Source: Flavobacterium sp.
GTDB lineage: Bacteria > Bacteroidota > Bacteroidia > Flavobacteriales > Flavobacteriaceae
Direction: 5' to 3'
Length of the DNA: 64,000 bases
Assembly: GCF_027531705.1 (NCBI RefSeq)
Contig: NZ_JAPZSP010000018.1
Location: forward strand, 300,934-364,933
In this document: positions 61,469 to 64,000 of the stretch, piece after piece
Layout of the letters: every line of letters begins with the position of its first letter
How positions within the stretch are numbered: the stretch's first letter is position 1
Notes under the pieces: model-generated
Seen by the model: only the letters and a program-made list of their open reading frames with translations
What the model was told of the DNA's origin: nothing
Databases searched by the model: none
Made by a program: the position numbers and the translations under genes

Positions 61469-62353
61469 CTATTGATTGTAACCAAAACGCTTGAGCATAT
61501 TGGCGTTGCTTCTCCAGTTTTTGTTGACCTTAACATACATTTCGATATGGATTTGCTTGCCGAAAAACTTTTCTAAATCGGCACGTGATTCCATTCCCAC
61601 TTTCTTGAGAGCGGCACCTTTGTGACCGATGATGATTCCTTTTTGGGTATCGCGCTCCACCATAATTAGAGAGCGGATTCGGATGATGTTTTCGTCTTCA
61701 AAGAATTCTTCGGTTACGATTTCGACGGCGTAGGGAATTTCTTTGCTGTAATTGAGAAGGATTTTTTCGCGGATGGTTTCGTTGACAAAAAAACGCTCAG
61801 GTTTGTCGGTCAACTGATCTTTGGGATAATAAGCAGGCGATTCGGGCAACAACGAAATTATTCGGGCGAAGACTTCGGGAACATTAAAATTTTGCAAAGC
61901 TGAAATAGGAAATATTTCGGCATTTGGCACTTTGGCAGTCCAGAAAGCGACTTGCTCTTCGAGTTGTTCTTGATTAGAATTATCAATTTTGTTGAGCAAT
62001 AAAAGCACTGGGATTTTGGCGTGAATGATTTTATTAAAGAAAGCTTCGTCTTTTAGTTCTTGCTCTCCTATTTCGACCATGTAAACTAGAATATCGGCAT
62101 CTTCAAAGGCAGATTTCACGAAATTCATCATAGATTCTTGCATTTCGTATGCTGGTTTTATGATTCCTGGCGTGTCGGAAAGAATTAGTTGAAAATCGTC
62201 ACCATTTACGATTCCAAGTATTCTATGGCGCGTTGTTTGGGCTTTGGAAGTGATTATAGATAAACGTTCGCCAACAAAGGCGTTCATTAGTGTTGATTTA
62301 CCAACATTTGGATTTCCAATAATATTTACAAAACCTGCTTTATGCGCTGTCAT
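61469..62353 (-). CDS. era: GTPase Era
   Basis: Ribosome-assembly GTPase, about 294 aa. G domain with [19 protein letters not shown] and NKID, and a C-terminal KH domain (GIIIGHKGAALKKVG). ATG 62353 (MTAHKAGFVNI) is chosen over 62380, because the -7 box TACCTTTG (62368-62375) lies between the two. Confidence 0.96.
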   Translation of the reverse strand: MTAHKAGFVNIIGNPNVGKSTLMNAFVGERLSIITSKAQTTRHRILGIVNGDDFQLILSDTPGIIKPAYEMQESMMNFVKSAFEDADILVYMVEIGEQELKDEAFFNKIIHAKIPVLLLLNKIDNSNQEQLEEQVAFWTAKVPNAEIFPISALQNFNVPEVFARIISLLPESPAYYPKDQLTDKPERFFVNETIREKILLNYSKEIPYAVEIVTEEFFEDENIIRIRSLIMVERDTQKGIIIGHKGAALKKVGMESRADLEKFFGKQIHIEMYVKVNKNWRSNANMLKRFGYNQ

Positions 62354-62367
62354 ACTTTTATTTTTTG

Positions 62368-62375
62368 CAAAGGTA
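62368..62375 (-). promoter_or_regulatory. -7 box of era
   Basis: Minus-strand TACCTTTG, 14 bp before the chosen ATG. It rules against the longer era start. Confidence 0.6.
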
Positions 62376-62423
62376 CTCATATCAGGTGAATAGTAGAAAT
62401 AAAAGATTTTTTTAATTTTTTTG

Positions 62424-62453
62424 TTGCGCGTATCGATATTCGTTGTATATTTG
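62424..62453 (+). promoter_or_regulatory. Complete promoter of the initiator tRNA gene
   Basis: TTG (62424-62426), a 19-bp spacer and TATATTTG (62446-62453): the full Bacteroidota -33/-7 consensus. The tRNA begins 12 bp downstream. Confidence 0.8.
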
Positions 62454-62465
62454 CACTCGAAACAT

Positions 62466-62538
62466 CGCGGGATAGAGCAGTAGGCAGCTCGTCGGGCTCA
62501 TAACCCGAAGGTCACAGGTTCGAGTCCTGTTCCCGCTA
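62466..62538 (+). tRNA. Initiator tRNA-Met (CAT)
   Basis: A 73-nt cloverleaf: acceptor CGCGGGA/TCCCGCT, D stem GAGC/GCTC, anticodon stem-loop TCGGG-CTCATAA-CCCGA with the three G-C pairs typical of initiators, T arm ACAGG-TTCGAGT-CCTGT. Position 1 is C opposite U72, unpaired, as required in initiator tRNAs. CCA is not encoded. Confidence 0.96.
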
Positions 62539-62545
62539 CTAAGTA

Positions 62546-62572
62546 AGCCATTCAGAAATGAGTGGCTTTTTT
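62546..62572 (+). terminator. Terminator of the initiator tRNA gene
   Basis: Stem AGCCATTC / GAGTGGCT with one G-U pair, loop AGAAAT, then TTTTTT. Confidence 0.85.
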
Positions 62573-62635
62573 AATTTGGATAAGTCAATGAGTGACAAAT
62601 TAGTCCAAATCCAATTCACATAGCTAAACATGACT

Positions 62636-62665
62636 AACTCCAACGGTATTTGCTGGAGTTTTTTT
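62636..62665 (+). terminator. Second terminator-like hairpin after the tRNA
   Basis: Stem AACTCCA / TGGAGTT, loop ACGGTATTTGC and T-run. About 65 bp separate it from the first; no gene is seen between them. Confidence 0.7.
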
Positions 62666-62701
62666 ACATAATAAATATAGCGCTAACGATATTATATTCT
62701 A

Positions 62702-62914
62702 TTACATAGCATCAAAATGATACCTACAATAAACATATTTAAAAAAATATTCTTCAGGTTCAGGAGCTTTCATAAGATGTACAAATTCATTTAGTGGCAC
62801 ATCAAAATAATGGTGAATTACTTCGAGTTTGAATTCGATTTCTAAAACTTCCTTTATTTCATCATATCCTACCGATACGATATTATCGGTACTTTTTACG
62901 GGATATCTGTTCAT
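62702..62914 (-). CDS. KTSC domain protein
   Basis: A 70-aa single-domain protein. KSTDNIVSVGYDEIKEVLEIEF, YFDVPLNEF and a C-terminal YFFKYVYCRYHF match the small KTSC family, linked in other proteins to lysyl-tRNA synthetase-like and phage-associated contexts. Function unknown. No neighbour on the same strand gives a clue. Confidence 0.8.
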   Translation of the reverse strand: MNRYPVKSTDNIVSVGYDEIKEVLEIEFKLEVIHHYFDVPLNEFVHLMKAPEPEEYFFKYVYCRYHFDAM

Positions 62915-63577
62915 GGCGTCTTAATTTTTTTACTATTTAACTGCTATAAGGTTCTTGATGCATTCTTGTTCCAATACACTTCACAAAAGACACTCAAACT
63001 GACACAGTGAACTTTATTATGCCAAACATAAACCCAATAAAATACATTTCCTTACGGTTTCCCGTAAAGCAATTGATTATTTTAGTAGAATTAATGGATT
63101 TTTAATGAAGTTCATATTACTGCACGAAAAAAGGGTAAAACTTCACAGTTTATGACTCGCTGTGAAGTTTCTTAGCAACCAAACTATACTATATCTAAAA
63201 ACAATTTATATAATCCTATTCTACCTTGAACAGTTTTAATTAATTGATTTTTTAAATATTTTATTTTTTGATACTCATCTATTCTTCATGTTTTTTGCTT
63301 AGTTTTAGTGTTTAGTTTTGTTTCTCGCTATGCAAGTTAAACACAATAGGTAACAAAAAACATCCCCATTAATAGGGATATTTTATTTTTCTTTAAGAAG
63401 TGATTTTTATCTAAAAATACATACTAACAAACTGATAATCTATAACTTATTTCAAATATTTATAAATAATCTCAAAAAAATACTCGAAAAAAGCTTTAAA
63501 AAAAACGTCAGGTTTAACATATAACACGCAAAAACAACTCCTTTTGAAGAAGTTATTCTAAAAATATATCTAACAAA
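62915..63577. other. Gene-free stretch with several hairpins
   Basis: About 660 bp without a convincing ORF. It holds TTACGG/CCGTAA (63052-63067), a strong hairpin AAACTTCACAG / CTGTGAAGTTT with an 11-nt loop (63138-63170), and a terminator-like ATCCC/GGGAT hairpin followed by T (about 63362-63385). A small untranslated RNA is possible but unsupported; no clear promoter is seen. Confidence 0.5.
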
Positions 63578-63605
63578 AAAAGTCCCCACTTTCATGGGGA
63601 CTTTT
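63578..63605. terminator. Terminator of the OmpA-family gene
   Basis: 11-bp stem AAAAGTCCCCA / TGGGGACTTTT with a 6-nt loop and A/T runs on both sides. Confidence 0.92.
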
Positions 63606-63624
63606 ATTTATAAATCATATAATC

Positions 63625-64000
63625 TTATTTTCTTGTAATAAGAAACTCAGATCTTCTGTTTTTCTGATGTTGCTCTTCTGTACAAGAAGATTCGTTTGTT
63701 GGCTCACAACCACAATCGTTTGTTAACTGTGATTCTCCATAACCATTTGCAACTAATCTTGCTTTATTTACTTTTTTACCAACTAACCAACCTTTTGTTG
63801 ATTTTGCTCTTCTATCTGATAAGGCTTGATTGTATTTAGCTGTTTGACGACAGTCGGTGTGTGAACGAATGTCTAATTCCATTGTTGGGTAATCTTCTAA
63901 AACAACTAAGATTTTAGCCAGTTCTACTTCGGCATCTGGACGAATGTTTGATTTGTCTAAATCGAATAAGATGTTTTTGATGTCAAAAAACTTAGCCAAA
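63625..64000 (-). CDS. OmpA-family protein, C-terminal domain (cut by window edge)
   Basis: C-terminal peptidoglycan-binding OmpA domain: ILFDLDKSNIRPDAEVELAKI, DIRSHTDCR, LSDRRAKSTKGWLV, VANGYGESQ and RRSEFLI. A Cys-rich insertion (DCGCEPTNESSC) is common in Bacteroidota versions. The frame is open to the right edge, so the visible first Met is probably internal and the real protein longer, often with Pro-Asp-40-type repeats before this domain. Confidence 0.93.
   Translation of the reverse strand, partial: LAKFFDIKNILFDLDKSNIRPDAEVELAKILVVLEDYPTMELDIRSHTDCRQTAKYNQALSDRRAKSTKGWLVGKKVNKARLVANGYGESQLTNDCGCEPTNESSCTEEQHQKNRRSEFLITRK

Noticed and set aside
62354..62380. Longer era starting at 62380
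   Set aside because: A -7 box TACCTTTG lies between the two possible starts, so the longer start would be upstream of the transcript.
62466..62700. tRNA 3' end as an integration site of a genomic island
   Set aside because: No integrase and no duplicated tRNA 3' end were found in the window; only two terminators follow.

Overview
This window looks like a low-GC chromosome segment from a Flavobacterium-like member of the Bacteroidota. The indications are TAnnTTTG-type -7 promoter boxes, a SusC/SusD pair, a type IX secretion sorting domain, GSCFA, DUF4230 and KTSC proteins, and many short intergenic repeats typical of this group. There is no transposase, prophage core or CRISPR array.

Layout. 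1-1515 (minus): str operon (rpsL, rpsG, start of fusA). 1912-9487 (plus): Omp85-like protein, then a SusC/SusD/lipoprotein set without carbohydrate enzymes, then rlmB and a rhomboid protease. 11381-29643 (minus): an aerobic phenylacetyl-CoA island. It starts with a TetR-type regulator and runs paaE, paaABC, paaD, paaG, paaH, a four-helix-bundle ORF, paaI, an unknown secreted protein, paaJ, paaZ, a crotonase and paaY, then a 2-oxoacid dehydrogenase E2, a branched-chain aminotransferase and a fused E1. No phenylacetate-CoA ligase (PaaK) is present, so the aminotransferase and dehydrogenase may make phenylacetyl-CoA directly from phenylalanine through phenylpyruvate (inference). Almost every junction in this island carries a dispersed repeat.

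30165-47448 (minus) is the most unusual part. Two paralogous three-gene signalling cassettes each encode a small membrane coiled-coil protein, a TPR sensor histidine kinase and a LuxR-type response regulator. Each cassette is followed by a three-gene operon of secreted or surface proteins. A 20-bp palindrome lies before each cassette and before each surface operon, always 29-31 bp upstream of a -7-like box. Cassette A sites share AATnAG/CGGCTTAT features and cassette B sites share AATACG/CGTATT. I read these as autoregulating, paralogue-specific signalling modules that control neighbouring cell-surface operons. A large S74-type adhesin lies upstream of cassette B.

47615-64000 is mostly housekeeping: DUF4230, GSCFA, an ABC exporter, RidA, alaS, a tandem SRPBCC protein, an M23 peptidase, a MerR regulator, LemA with two TPM proteins, a TPR protein, der, era, an initiator tRNA with a complete promoter, a KTSC protein and the C-terminus of an OmpA-family protein.

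At least seven copies of a structured repeat (ends AGCCCTGAT and AGCAGGA) occur. Their terminal stems show compensatory base changes, which suggests selection on a folded RNA or DNA form. Functional calls rest on motif recognition by eye; no database search was run.
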